The notes beneath the pieces were generated by a model, which saw nothing but the letters and a program-made list of their open reading frames with translations, searched no databases and was not told the DNA's origin. Below are positions 8,837 to 17,382 of a DNA stretch of 64,000 nucleotides, one piece after another. Source of the stretch: Actinomycetota bacterium (GTDB taxonomy: Bacteria > Actinomycetota > Thermoleophilia > BMS3ABIN01). A program made the translations under genes and the position numbers. Each line of letters starts with the position of its first letter. Positions within the stretch are counted from its first letter, which is position 1. The stretch spans positions 124,001-188,000 of the forward strand of contig JACRMB010000002.1 of NCBI GenBank assembly GCA_016235065.1, written 5' to 3'.

Positions 8837-9778
8837 GTGGCTGACGGCAGGAAAAAAACCGGTACCAGTACCAGCGCCGCTTCCGCTGGCAAAGCCGGGT
8901 CTGGCGGCAAAAGGACACGCCGCCTTCTGGGGATCCACATCCGCACCGCAAGTGGCCTGGTCACGGGGGCTCGTCATGCCCACGAGATCGGCTGCACGAC
9001 CTTCCAGATAATGTCCGGCAACCCTTCTGCCTGGAACCCCGGTGAACTGGATAAGGAACAGGCAGCCGAATTCGCTGCTTACCTTGATGAGAATGCGATG
9101 CGCCCCGTATTCCTCCATGCCGGCTACCTGATCAACCTCTCCTGCCGCACCGGGCGAAACGCGCCTCTTTATGCCAAATCTGTGAAATTACTCAATAAGA
9201 CGATAGAGAGAGCTGCCGCGCTCTCCTGCGAATATGTGGTCGTACATCTGGGAAGCCGCCGCGGGACCGGGGCTGATGAGGCGCTGGCGTCGCTGGTGGA
9301 TGGCCTCGGCAGGCTGGATAGGGAAGATTCCGGTCCGGTGCTTCTCCTCGAGAACAGCGCCGGCGCCGGCGATACCGTCGGTTCTACTTTTGAGGAGCTT
9401 GCCCTGGTACTGGCCGCGGCGGAAAAGCGCGGAGTCAGGCTGCCGCTTGGTATCTGCCTCGACACAGCCCATATGTGGGGAGCGGGCTATGACATGACTT
9501 CAGGCGCCGCAGCCCGAAGGACGGTCGACGAGTTCGATCGTCTGGTCGGCGTTGAGCGGCTGCATCTGATCCATCTCAACGATTCGCCACTCGAACTCGG
9601 AGCCAGAAGGGACAAGCACGAGCATCTGGGTTGCGGACTGATCCCCCCGAAAGGCCTTGAAGCCATCGTCCGCCATCCGAGACTCCGGTCGGTGGCCATG
9701 ATCATGGAGACGCCAGGCAGCACCGAACCCAGCGACCAGAAGCGAATGGACGATCTGCGGGTACTGGCGGGTATTTAG
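8837..9778 (+). CDS. nfo: Endonuclease IV (AP endonuclease)
   Basis: A 313-residue TIM-barrel enzyme that nicks DNA 5' to abasic sites in base-excision repair. Metal-ligand motifs of the family are present: VFLHAGYLINL, VVVHLGS, LLLENSAG, GICLDTAHMWGAGYD, and the strongly conserved HLNDSPLELGARRDKHEHLG. An EDTP-like MIMETPGST closes the barrel. About 35 basic N-terminal residues (GRKKTGTSTSA through KRTRR) precede the barrel and may aid DNA binding. It starts with GTG, 14 bases after the lepB stop, so it is likely co-transcribed with lepB. A strong palindromic terminator follows. Confidence 0.95.
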   Translation: MADGRKKTGTSTSAASAGKAGSGGKRTRRLLGIHIRTASGLVTGARHAHEIGCTTFQIMSGNPSAWNPGELDKEQAAEFAAYLDENAMRPVFLHAGYLINLSCRTGRNAPLYAKSVKLLNKTIERAAALSCEYVVVHLGSRRGTGADEALASLVDGLGRLDREDSGPVLLLENSAGAGDTVGSTFEELALVLAAAEKRGVRLPLGICLDTAHMWGAGYDMTSGAAARRTVDEFDRLVGVERLHLIHLNDSPLELGARRDKHEHLGCGLIPPKGLEAIVRHPRLRSVAMIMETPGSTEPSDQKRMDDLRVLAGI

Positions 9779-9817
9779 AAAATATGTATACGCCGGCCTC
9801 GGTTTACAGTTTTAAAA

Positions 9818-9849
9818 GGGGGGAACTGCCAATATTGGCAGTTCCCCCC
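9818..9849. terminator. Perfect 32-bp palindrome, bidirectional terminator
   Basis: A perfect inverted repeat centred at 9833/9834: six G, AACTGCC, AAT, then the exact complement ending in six C. It lies between the convergent nfo and the secreted-protein gene ending at 9869. On the minus strand it is followed by TTTTAAAA; on the plus strand a T-rich tract follows after about 15 bases. It should terminate both transcripts. Confidence 0.85.
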
Positions 9850-9868
9850 ACATTCACTATTACTTTTT

Positions 9869-12800
9869 CTAGTCCAGTACTGTTCCCAGCACCTCATTGA
9901 AGTAACCGTTCCAGGTAACACGCTGAGATGCCACGACGTTGCCGTCGGCGGATACCTCGACAGGGCCGTTCATCTTGCCGGGGAAGATAGGAGTCGCCTT
10001 GTCGTGCGCGGCGACGGTGCAGGTTTGCTTGCCAGGCTCGCAGTCCTGGACCACGCCGGCGATACTTATCTGATAGTGAACTTCTGTGTCGCCCGGGTTG
10101 GCCACCAGGACCCAGTTGGCCGAGCCGGCGGAAACCATGTCGTACCAGGTCCAATGGTAATCGGACGCCAGGGTGCTCTTGGGGTAGCCGGGCACCTCTT
10201 CAAAGGAGGAGCCGGCGACGATGCGCTGGGAAGCGATGACATTGCCGCCGGTGGCTATAACCTCCAACGGCCCGTCTATCTTGCCGTCGAAGGTATGCGT
10301 TACCTTGTCGTGGGCGGCGATGATGCAGCCTCCCACTGGGCAGGGTTGGATATCAGAACCGATTTTAGTCTGATAGGTGACGGGAGTGTCATTGGGGTTG
10401 GCGATCAACACCCAGTCGGTGTAGCCGGGACTAGCTTGGTCATACCAGGTCCAGAGGTAGTCGGCTGACAGCTCGCCGGCTGGGATGCCCGGGACCTCGT
10501 TAAAGGCGGCGCCGTAGTTAGATAGGACTCTCTGGGAGGCTATAACGTTTCGCTTGTCGGTAGGCCAGCTATGGCCCGCACCCGCAAGATAGGCCTTAAC
10601 CTCCACCGGTCCACCCATCTTGCCGGGGAAGGTGGGTGTCCAGTTCTTGCCCGGGGCGATGTCGATCTCGGTAGAAACCGGGGTGACGTCTTCAACGTTG
10701 GTAAAGTTGATGACCGCGTGGACCCACTCTGTGTCTGATGGGTTGGCGATTAGCACCCAGTTAGTGAAGCCGGGGCTCTTCTGGTCGTACCAGGTCCAGT
10801 AGAAGTGGTCGGAGAGCTTCTCTGAGTCGGTGCCGAGCACCTCCTCGAAGGAGTTACCCATGAGGCTGCGCTGGCTGACGATAGCTCTGGTGCTTGGCTG
10901 CGATGTCACTTTAACCGAGCCGTCCATTAAGCCTGGCTGACTGAAAACAAGCGTGTCGCCGCCGCTTACTACCCCTGGTCCCAAACCAAAGGAGTCGGCC
11001 AGACTTTTGGTGTCTCCGCCTATTGAGAGATTAAAGCTTAAATTACTTCCGCCTGCTGGATTGGCCATTAGAATCCAGTTTTGCATCGTTTTAGAGTCAT
11101 ACCAGGGCCAGTAGAAGTCGCGATCTCGTAACCAAAATGGATTTACTCTCATCTCAGCCAAGGATAGCCACGCGGTTGCACCCACATGGAGACGATGAAA
11201 GTACAGCCATGGATTTCCATCGTACAGGTTGAATCCTGTAGTCAGTCCATCCCGATCTGCCGCAAACATTCCACCTGATTCAAGCTGAGAAGATTGCAAA
11301 GACGCGATTAATGAACTGAATTGTTCATATTGGCCTAGAAAACCATAGGTTGCGGCCACTTGTGAGGTGCCTTCATACCAGACACCATCACGATCCTGAT
11401 TGAAATCAAAACCGCTGTCCACCGCATGATGCATTTCTGCATAGTCAAGTGCACCTGAGAAAATATCATCCTTTAATGACAATATGGCCCACACCTGTAT
11501 ATCAACGGGAATTACATCCTTATTGATTGTGACACCGTCTGTTGCAGTTCCAGTCCAGAATTTATGCTCAACCGGATCCCACATCGCCTGTACGAAGTTT
11601 CTTGCATGTTCAGCCCTCTCCCTCCAGACATCATCTCCTGTAATTAGAAAAAGACGCTGATATGCGGCATATAAGTCAATGTTGTGTTCGGTTGCCTTGT
11701 ATGTGAGAGCCGTCTGACTGTTTTCCCATCCCTTAAAACCCGCTCGATACCCGCCGGGATTTTGCTCACCGCCTGTGTCGCGGCAACAAGCTTCCACCCA
11801 ATTACCCATTTGCTCGACAGCGGAAAGGTATTGCTCTCCGCCTTCAAGTTCATAGTAAGCCAGCAGTGCCAGCATGGTCCAAGCCATGTTTCCGGTATCT
11901 GTACTTACCTGATACATGTCTTCGCTCCACCCATACTGAGAATCAAACCACCCAGGCATGCGCACAGTACCGCTCTGACCGTTCGGCGACCAGCCCGGAG
12001 GCAGAACAAGATCGCCCCCCTGATACGCGTTTCGTATCCGTCCATCATGAAAATACCGGTCATGAGACTGCGCATAAACCAACGCGTCGGCCAAATATCT
12101 AGCCCTCTCTTTATCACCTGATGCCAAAAAGGACAGCAAGGCCAGGTCGTTATCGTATGTGAAAGCAACATTCCGCATGACGACATCGAAATCATTTGCA
12201 GAATCGATGGTTTGATAGCTGACGAGGAAGCGCGGTTCATTCAGTCTTGGTTTGTCGTATTGAATATCGTCCAGGAAAAAGGTGATATCCCGGCCAGTCT
12301 GCTCAGCGTTGGTTACCCATCCAAACCCGCCTAAAACAGAACCAAGATTCTTTCCATTTAGATTGATCGTATATTTTGTCCACTGGGAAGAAAGAGTTAC
12401 AAAGCCTGTTGAAGCTTTGCGCGATGAATCGGGGAAAGGCGCTATTTGAACTCCTGTGCCGTTTAAATAGCCAATGCCAAAGGCAAAGAATTCTATTTTT
12501 TCACCCCCTTGCGCTCCCTTTGCCCAAAAGCTCAGCTGAGTGGCGCCGCTTAAGTCAATTCCTGCGTTTGGAAACGTGCCCCAATTCTCTTGGGGCGAAG
12601 TTTGACTTCCCTGCAAAGTGCCATTCATAAAATACCAGCCGCCCCAATTGTTACCCTTTGATATAAAAGTAGTTTTGATACAGTCAATACCGGAATGAGG
12701 ATTGTCTTTCCAGTTCTCGATCATGGCCGGAAGTGCATCCGCGTCCCCGCTGCTGCTCATTTTCCCTCTTGCGGCAAAGTGATTACCGGCAGCATGTGAA

Positions 12801-13000
12801 TCCGTGTAGACATCAAAAGCATCATGAAATTGATCCATGACATCGGCAAGGTATTTACTGGTCCGGTTTGCGCCAAGGTTCGACGAACCCGCTGAGCCTG
12901 AGGATAGCTGTACGTTCAGGAGAAGCATTAAACCGAGTATCAGCCAGGAAACCACGAGACCGGGAAGGATGGTGCGAGGTAATTTCTGTGATAAGTGCAT
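9869..13000 (-). CDS. Secreted toroid-fold (CAZyme-like) protein with four WxWYD repeats
   Basis: A 1043-residue exported protein. A signal peptide or membrane anchor covers residues 10-35. Residues about 45-250 resemble a jelly-roll carbohydrate-binding module (WGGWYFMNGTLQGS, LSFWAKGAQGGEKIEFF, ITFFLDDIQYDKP). Residues about 255-620 look like an alpha/alpha toroid of the kind found in glycoside hydrolases and polysaccharide lyases (DTGNMAWTMLALLAYYELEGG, ATEHNIDLYAAYQRLFLITGD, DIQVWAILSLKD, VHVGATAWLSLAEMRVNP-like end). From about 629 to the C-terminus there are four repeats starting near 629, 731, 847 and 946, each with W-[TP]-W-Y-D, NW-[VI]-L-[MIV]-ANP and SQR boxes. The same four-repeat cassette occurs in two other proteins of this window. 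DNA for residues 1-630 (11100-13000) is distinctly AT-richer than the repeat part. A GGAGG ribosome site precedes the ATG. The enzymatic activity is unknown. Confidence 0.85.
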   Translation of the reverse strand: MHLSQKLPRTILPGLVVSWLILGLMLLLNVQLSSGSAGSSNLGANRTSKYLADVMDQFHDAFDVYTDSHAAGNHFAARGKMSSSGDADALPAMIENWKDNPHSGIDCIKTTFISKGNNWGGWYFMNGTLQGSQTSPQENWGTFPNAGIDLSGATQLSFWAKGAQGGEKIEFFAFGIGYLNGTGVQIAPFPDSSRKASTGFVTLSSQWTKYTINLNGKNLGSVLGGFGWVTNAEQTGRDITFFLDDIQYDKPRLNEPRFLVSYQTIDSANDFDVVMRNVAFTYDNDLALLSFLASGDKERARYLADALVYAQSHDRYFHDGRIRNAYQGGDLVLPPGWSPNGQSGTVRMPGWFDSQYGWSEDMYQVSTDTGNMAWTMLALLAYYELEGGEQYLSAVEQMGNWVEACCRDTGGEQNPGGYRAGFKGWENSQTALTYKATEHNIDLYAAYQRLFLITGDDVWRERAEHARNFVQAMWDPVEHKFWTGTATDGVTINKDVIPVDIQVWAILSLKDDIFSGALDYAEMHHAVDSGFDFNQDRDGVWYEGTSQVAATYGFLGQYEQFSSLIASLQSSQLESGGMFAADRDGLTTGFNLYDGNPWLYFHRLHVGATAWLSLAEMRVNPFWLRDRDFYWPWYDSKTMQNWILMANPAGGSNLSFNLSIGGDTKSLADSFGLGPGVVSGGDTLVFSQPGLMDGSVKVTSQPSTRAIVSQRSLMGNSFEEVLGTDSEKLSDHFYWTWYDQKSPGFTNWVLIANPSDTEWVHAVINFTNVEDVTPVSTEIDIAPGKNWTPTFPGKMGGPVEVKAYLAGAGHSWPTDKRNVIASQRVLSNYGAAFNEVPGIPAGELSADYLWTWYDQASPGYTDWVLIANPNDTPVTYQTKIGSDIQPCPVGGCIIAAHDKVTHTFDGKIDGPLEVIATGGNVIASQRIVAGSSFEEVPGYPKSTLASDYHWTWYDMVSAGSANWVLVANPGDTEVHYQISIAGVVQDCEPGKQTCTVAAHDKATPIFPGKMNGPVEVSADGNVVASQRVTWNGYFNEVLGTVLD

Positions 13001-13071
13001 CTAGCCTCCAAAAGTCGTCCTCGGACTTATTGTATTCAGCTGATGACTTACTTGAGGTTTAAAGGAAGGTA

Positions 13072-13100
13072 AGGGTAAACCTAATATGTGAAAATGTCAA
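13072..13100 (-). promoter_or_regulatory. Candidate promoter for the secreted toroid-fold protein
   Basis: On the minus strand a perfect TTGACA (13100-13095), a 17-base spacer and TACCCT (13077-13072, 3 of 6) lie about 70 bases before the ATG at 13000. An inverted repeat GGTTTA/TAAACC (13057-13082 region) overlaps the -10 box and could be an operator. Confidence 0.35.
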
Positions 13101-13163
13101 CCAAAACGCGATTGCGGCATATTGCATTTCAACTGAGGTGTCCTCAATATCGGGTTCTAACTT

Positions 13164-13195
13164 AGGTGACGTCAATAAGTATCAAGCCGTCACCT
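13164..13195 (-). other. Inverted repeat AGGTGACG/CGTCACCT
   Basis: Eight-base perfect arms (13164-13171 and 13188-13195) with a 16-base loop, in the 244-base gap between the RpiR-type regulator gene and the secreted protein it precedes. It has no T-run after it on the minus strand, so it could equally be an operator for the regulator or a weak terminator. Confidence 0.3.
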
Positions 13196-13244
13196 CTTTA
13201 TCAAATGGAAACATCTCAGGAACCGAGAAAAAGATTTTGCTGAG

Positions 13245-14120
13245 CTACAGCCAGTCCGAGCTTAACGGCAGGCTGTGCAGCTTCGCTATATGGGCGTCGT
13301 AGCCGCGTTTATTCCTGATATAGAGCGCCGACACCAGGGCGTTGGCCAGGCTGAACGCACCCACGAGCGAAGGCGCGAACGAGGCTGTGTCCAGCTGGCA
13401 GTAGAGGTTGCGGTCGGCGAGCTTTGACACCTCTGACAGAGTGTTCTCGCTGATACCTACAGATACTGCCCCTCGTTCACGAGCCGCCTTTATCAGCCTT
13501 ATCAGGAACTGGTGAGCTGTCCGGAACCCGATGGCGATCAGCACCGAATCCTCGTCCAGGCCGGCCAGGCCGGCGACCTGCTCCTCTGAATTCCCGGTGA
13601 CCGCGGTCACCGGAAGCCCCATGATTGTCAGGTAATAGCGAAGATACCCGGCAACCATGGCCGCCTCGAACATCCCCGCGACGTAGATCGTATCTGCTTT
13701 TTCCAGAAGCTCGATCGTCTGCAGGAAGTCGTCCGCCTGGTTCTTCTTCATGGTCTCCTCGAGGATGCCCACATCTACACGGACTGCGCGCCCCGAGAAA
13801 TCGTCGTCCACGGGGAAAGCCATCTGGCTCTCCGCGCTTCCACCCGGCGCCGCAGCCATCAGGCGATGCTCTTCCCAGGCAGCCCTCATCATCTCGGGAA
13901 AACCGGAGAATCCCAGGAACTGGGCGAAGCGTACAACCGTTGAGCTGGTTGTGGCGGTGTGGCGTGCGAGATCCTGGGCAGTGAGCACCGGGGCTTCAGA
14001 GAGGTGGTCGATCAGGTAGCGGGCGATGGCCTTTCGCGCCTTTGAATAACTATCGAAGTCATCCTGAAGGGAACGCAGCAGACTGCCATTCGTCGCTCGG
14101 TTGTTTCGCCGCGCCTCCAT
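13245..14120 (-). CDS. MurR/RpiR-family transcriptional regulator (HTH + SIS)
   Basis: A 291-residue regulator. The N-terminal helix-turn-helix of the RpiR type covers residues about 10-85 (SKARKAIARYLIDH, LTAQDLARHTATTSSTVVRFAQFLGFSGFPEM). A SIS sugar-phosphate-binding domain follows at about 140-275 (ADTIYVAGMFEAAMVAGYL, SVLIAIGFRTAHQFLIRLI, GAVSVGISEN). These proteins sense phosphosugars and control sugar or cell-wall catabolic genes. No Shine-Dalgarno site is visible; TTGCAA, a 17-base spacer and TAACCT end about 10 bases before the ATG, suggesting a nearly leaderless message. The next gene on the same strand encodes the carbohydrate-active-like secreted protein, a natural but unproven target. 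Confidence 0.9.
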   Translation of the reverse strand: MEARRNNRATNGSLLRSLQDDFDSYSKARKAIARYLIDHLSEAPVLTAQDLARHTATTSSTVVRFAQFLGFSGFPEMMRAAWEEHRLMAAAPGGSAESQMAFPVDDDFSGRAVRVDVGILEETMKKNQADDFLQTIELLEKADTIYVAGMFEAAMVAGYLRYYLTIMGLPVTAVTGNSEEQVAGLAGLDEDSVLIAIGFRTAHQFLIRLIKAARERGAVSVGISENTLSEVSKLADRNLYCQLDTASFAPSLVGAFSLANALVSALYIRNKRGYDAHIAKLHSLPLSSDWL

Positions 14121-14174
14121 GGTTAGGCAAGGTTACAACAGCGGGAAATGAGTTGCAATTAGACGGAAATGCAA

Positions 14175-14198
14175 CCGGCCGCCTTTGCAGGCGGCCGG
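14175..14198 (-). terminator. GC-rich hairpin after guaB3
   Basis: A perfect 10-bp stem (14175-14184 with 14189-14198) and loop TTGC, between the guaB3 stop and the regulator gene on the same strand. The following minus-strand bases are TTGCATTTCC, a poor U-tract, so termination may be partial. Confidence 0.55.
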
Positions 14199-14251
14199 GC
14201 TTCAGTCAAATATGTCGTTGTCGCGGAAAGCCTGCCGGATCACAGACGGGC

Positions 14252-15409
14252 TTAGCCCATCCCTACATCCTGCTCCTTCTGGAGCTTCTTGCCTTCGGTC
14301 TGCAGCGAAGGCGCCACCATGACTTCGGCCTTCTGGAAAGCCTGGATGTTCTCATAACCGCAGGTCGCCATTGAAGTCTTCAGGGCGCCGAAGAGGTTCA
14401 GGGTACCGTCGTTCTCCCTGGCGGGGCCCACGAGGATCTCCTCGAGGCTCGCGACCTGGTTTGTCTTCACCCTGGTGCCGCGCGGCAGCTGCGGATGGAA
14501 GGTCGCCATTCCCCAGTGATAGCCGCGTCCGGGCGCTTCGTGAGCCCGCGAGAGGGGTGAGCCGATCATGACAGCGTCGGCGCCACAGGCGACTGCCTTG
14601 CAGATGTCGCCGCCGGTGCGCATGCCGCCGTCGGCGATGACCTGCACATAGTCGCCGGTATCCAGAAGATGTTGTATCCGCGCAGCGGCCGCGTCGGCGA
14701 TGGCGGTAGCCTGGGGAACGCCGATGCCGAGAACGCCGCGGGTCGTGCAGGCGGCGCCGGGTCCGACGCCCACAAGAACGCCGAAGGCGCCGGTGCGCAT
14801 CAGGTGCAAAGCTGTGGTATATGAGGCGCAGCCGCCGACGATGACGGGTATCGGGATCTCGGCTATGAACTTCTTCAGGTTCAGCGGCTCGACGATGGAG
14901 CTCACATGCTCGGCGCTTACAACGGTTCCCTGGATGATCAGGACATCGAGACCGGCATCGATCACGGTCTTGTAATACTGGGTGACTTTCTGCGGGGTCA
15001 ATGAAGCCGCCGCGAGTACGCCCTGGGCCTTGATCTCCTTGATCCGCTGGGCGATCAGCTCTTCCTTGACCGGCTCCTGGTAGATCTCCTGAAGCCCGGC
15101 GGTAGCTTCCTGCGCCGGCAGCTTGGCGATCTTCTCGAGTTGCTCGTCGGCGTTCTCAAACCGGGTCTGGATCCCTTCGAGGTTGAGGACGGCGAGGCCG
15201 CCGATCTTGCCCATGGCGCCAGCGAATTTCGTGTCAACGACGCCATCCATGGCCGAGGCCAGGCAGGGGAGTTCCAGTTTGTGGTTACCGATGGACCAGG
15301 TTATATCGACGTCCTCGACGTCGCGGGTCCGCCGGCTGGGTACGATCGCGATGTCGTCCAGCCCATAAGCTCTTCTGCCTTTTTTTCCTCGTCCGATCTC
15401 GACTTCCAT
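14252..15409 (-). CDS. guaB3: GuaB3-type IMP dehydrogenase family protein
   Basis: A 385-residue TIM-barrel protein of the IMP dehydrogenase/GMP reductase superfamily without CBS domains. It has the N-terminal AYGLDDIAIVPSRRTRD, the phosphate-binding VIADGGMRTGGDICKA, the flap/active-site loop GPGAACTTRGVLGIGVPQ with the catalytic cysteine, and GADAVMIGSPLSRA. The long central insertion (about 85-135) and the RGTRVKTNQVASLEEILVGP segment are typical of the GuaB3 class of actinobacteria and cyanobacteria. Cyanobacterial members have been reported to act as GMP reductases; the role here is inferred. A GGAGGG ribosome site precedes the ATG. It is divergent from pdxS. Confidence 0.9.
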   Translation of the reverse strand: MEVEIGRGKKGRRAYGLDDIAIVPSRRTRDVEDVDITWSIGNHKLELPCLASAMDGVVDTKFAGAMGKIGGLAVLNLEGIQTRFENADEQLEKIAKLPAQEATAGLQEIYQEPVKEELIAQRIKEIKAQGVLAAASLTPQKVTQYYKTVIDAGLDVLIIQGTVVSAEHVSSIVEPLNLKKFIAEIPIPVIVGGCASYTTALHLMRTGAFGVLVGVGPGAACTTRGVLGIGVPQATAIADAAAARIQHLLDTGDYVQVIADGGMRTGGDICKAVACGADAVMIGSPLSRAHEAPGRGYHWGMATFHPQLPRGTRVKTNQVASLEEILVGPARENDGTLNLFGALKTSMATCGYENIQAFQKAEVMVAPSLQTEGKKLQKEQDVGMG

Positions 15410-15483
15410 AAACCCTCCGGGGGAGCTGAAATTTACTGGAAAACACGCGCCTGCAGCTAATTCCTGAGCTTCAGGTTACGGGG

Positions 15484-15512
15484 ATGCTACACCCTGCAAT
15501 TATTCTTTTCAA
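15484..15512 (-). promoter_or_regulatory. Candidate promoter of guaB3
   Basis: Minus strand: TTGAAA (15512-15507, 5 of 6), a 17-base spacer, and TAGCAT (15489-15484, 4 of 6), about 75 bases upstream of the guaB3 ATG. Confidence 0.45.
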
Positions 15513-15611
15513 CCCGGGCGCCGCCCGCACATGCCGGCTAAAGCATGCTCGCTGCCATCCTCCGGTTTCTGAGTTCTGCGAGGACGCGGCCGACCTCCGT
15601 GACGCCTGAAT

Positions 15612-15640
15612 TTGTAAGCCCTCCGGCAGTTGGATAAGAT
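15612..15640 (+). promoter_or_regulatory. Candidate promoter of pdxS
   Basis: TTGTAA (15612-15617), a 17-base spacer and TAAGAT (15635-15640), each 4 of 6 to consensus, 33 bases before the pdxS ATG. Confidence 0.4.
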
Positions 15641-15673
15641 GTTTGCACGCAATTTACGGAGGTTTTTACGAAT

Positions 15674-16564
15674 ATGAGCGAGATGAAGATAGGAACAATG
15701 ACCGTCAAGGCGGGGCTGGCCGAGATGCTCAAGGGCGGCGTGATCATGGATGTCACCGACGGCGAGCAGGCAAAGATCGCCGAAGAGGCTGGAGCCTGCG
15801 CTGTGATGGCGCTGGAGCGGGTGCCATCGGATATCCGCGCCGACGGCGGCGTTGCCCGCATGTCGGATCCGGAGAAGATCAGGGAGATACAGGGTGTCGT
15901 GTCCATACCGGTCATGGCCAAGGCCCGCATCGGCCATTTCGTCGAGGCCCAGATCCTGCAGTCGCTCGAAGTCGACTACATAGACGAGAGCGAAGTACTT
16001 ACGCCGGCCGACGAGGCCAACCACATCAACAAGCAAAAGTTTACCGTGCCGTTCGTCTGTGGCGCTGTGAACCTGGGCGAGGCGCTCAGGCGCATCTCTG
16101 AGGGCGCGGCAATGATCCGCACCAAGGGAGAAGCGGGCACCGGCAACGTCGTCGAGGCTGTGCGTCATATGCGAACTATCACCGGCGAGATCAAAAAGCT
16201 GACCAGCATGGACGAGGACGAGCTGTTCAAGGCTGCCAAGGAACTGCGTTCGCCATACGAGCTGGTCAAGTGGGTGGCAGAGAACGGCAAACTGCCTGTG
16301 GTCAACTTCTCCGCCGGCGGCCTGGCGACACCCGCCGACGCCGCCCTGATGATGCAGCTGGGCGCCGAGGGCGTATTTGTAGGTTCAGGCATCTTCAAGA
16401 GCGAGGACCCTGCCGGCCGCGGCAAGGCTATCGTCGAGGCGACCACTCACTATAACGACCCCGAGGTGCTGGCCCGCGTCTCCACCGGCCTTAAGAAAGC
16501 CATGATCGGCATGGAGATAAGGGATATCGGCGAAGAAAACCTGCTGCAGAACCGCGGCTGGTAA
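15674..16564 (+). CDS. pdxS: Pyridoxal 5'-phosphate synthase, lyase subunit PdxS
   Basis: A 296-residue beta/alpha barrel that condenses ribose 5-phosphate, glyceraldehyde 3-phosphate and ammonia into pyridoxal phosphate. The family's lysines lie in [16 protein letters not shown]-like [13 protein letters not shown] and in [34 protein letters not shown] and [31 protein letters not shown] (phosphate site) are near-perfect matches to the family. GGAGG at 15658-15662 gives the ribosome site. The glutaminase partner pdxT follows about 115 bases downstream, after a repeat element. Together they form the DXP-independent vitamin B6 synthase complex. Confidence 0.97.
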   Translation: MSEMKIGTMTVKAGLAEMLKGGVIMDVTDGEQAKIAEEAGACAVMALERVPSDIRADGGVARMSDPEKIREIQGVVSIPVMAKARIGHFVEAQILQSLEVDYIDESEVLTPADEANHINKQKFTVPFVCGAVNLGEALRRISEGAAMIRTKGEAGTGNVVEAVRHMRTITGEIKKLTSMDEDELFKAAKELRSPYELVKWVAENGKLPVVNFSAGGLATPADAALMMQLGAEGVFVGSGIFKSEDPAGRGKAIVEATTHYNDPEVLARVSTGLKKAMIGMEIRDIGEENLLQNRGW

Positions 16565-16570
16565 CCCTCC

Positions 16571-16654
16571 ACCAGGGGGACACCAGGGGGACACATTACT
16601 TAATTGCCAGATAAGGTGACACATTACCTGTCATGGGCGGCCTGTCGGCCGCCC
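16571..16654 (+). repeat. Intergenic GGGGGACACAT + hairpin repeat, copy A
   Basis: Between pdxS and pdxT. The box ACCAGGGGGAC occurs twice (16571 and 16582); the second is extended to ACCAGGGGGACACATTACTT (from 16582), and a related GGTGACACATTAC follows at 16615. It then has a hairpin GGGCGGCC-TGTC-GGCCGCCC at 16635-16654. A second copy (20 of 21 bases in the core) with its own GGGCGGCC hairpin follows the multicopper oxidase gene at 23901-23954. It looks like a REP-type dispersed palindromic element. Confidence 0.65.
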
Positions 16655-16680
16655 TGCCTGTTAGAGATATCATAAGACCG

Positions 16681-17307
16681 ATGAACGACCTTCCTGAAAA
16701 TATGACGATCGGCATCCTCGCCCTGCAGGGCGCATTCCGCGAACACGCCGTCGCTGTCGAACGCTGCGGCGCCACTTCCCGCAAGGTCCGCCGCCGCCGC
16801 GAGCTCGCCGGCATCGACGCCCTGATCATCCCCGGCGGCGAGAGCACTACGATCGGCAAACTGATGGTCAGCTACCACATGCTGGAAGAGATCAAGGATC
16901 TCGGAGCCGCAGGACTGCCCATATTCGGCACCTGCGCCGGCCTGGTGATGCTGGCCCGCGAAGTGGTGGATGGCGATCAGCCCCTGCTGGGCCTCATGGA
17001 TATCACGGTCCGCCGCAACGCCTTCGGCCGCCAGGTCAGCAGTTTCGAGGCAGAGGTTGATATGCCGGTCCTGGCCGGCGCGGAAACCGGGCTGGAAGGA
17101 GAGGATTCGATCACTACGCCCTTCCATGGGATCTTCATCCGCGCCCCCTGGATTGAAGCCGTGGGGTCCGGTGTTGAGAGACTGGCCACCCACGATGGCC
17201 ACATCATCGCCGCCCGTGAAAAAAAGATGCTCGTGACCGCCTTCCATCCCGAACTAACCGGTGACCTCAGGCTTCACGGATTATTCCTGCGGATGGTTGG
17301 CGGATGA
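16681..17307 (+). CDS. pdxT: Pyridoxal 5'-phosphate synthase, glutaminase subunit PdxT
   Basis: A 208-residue class I glutamine amidotransferase that supplies ammonia to PdxS. It has ILALQGAFREHAVAVERCG, the oxyanion PGGESTTIGKLM, the nucleophile cysteine in IFGTCAGLVMLA, and the catalytic His-x-Glu in TAFHPELTGDLRLH. The frame is open to an ATG at 16633 that lies in the repeat hairpin, so I take the ATG at 16681. There is no Shine-Dalgarno site, but TATCAT (16668-16673) ends seven bases before the ATG, so the gene may be transcribed as a leaderless message from its own promoter inside the repeat-bearing gap. Confidence 0.94.
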   Translation: MNDLPENMTIGILALQGAFREHAVAVERCGATSRKVRRRRELAGIDALIIPGGESTTIGKLMVSYHMLEEIKDLGAAGLPIFGTCAGLVMLAREVVDGDQPLLGLMDITVRRNAFGRQVSSFEAEVDMPVLAGAETGLEGEDSITTPFHGIFIRAPWIEAVGSGVERLATHDGHIIAAREKKMLVTAFHPELTGDLRLHGLFLRMVGG

Positions 17308-17382
17308 GCTGAACTTTCATCGCAACAGGTTACGTGCCGTCTGACGATGGATTATCAGGGGGATTTTTCAGGAAGGTGAAGG

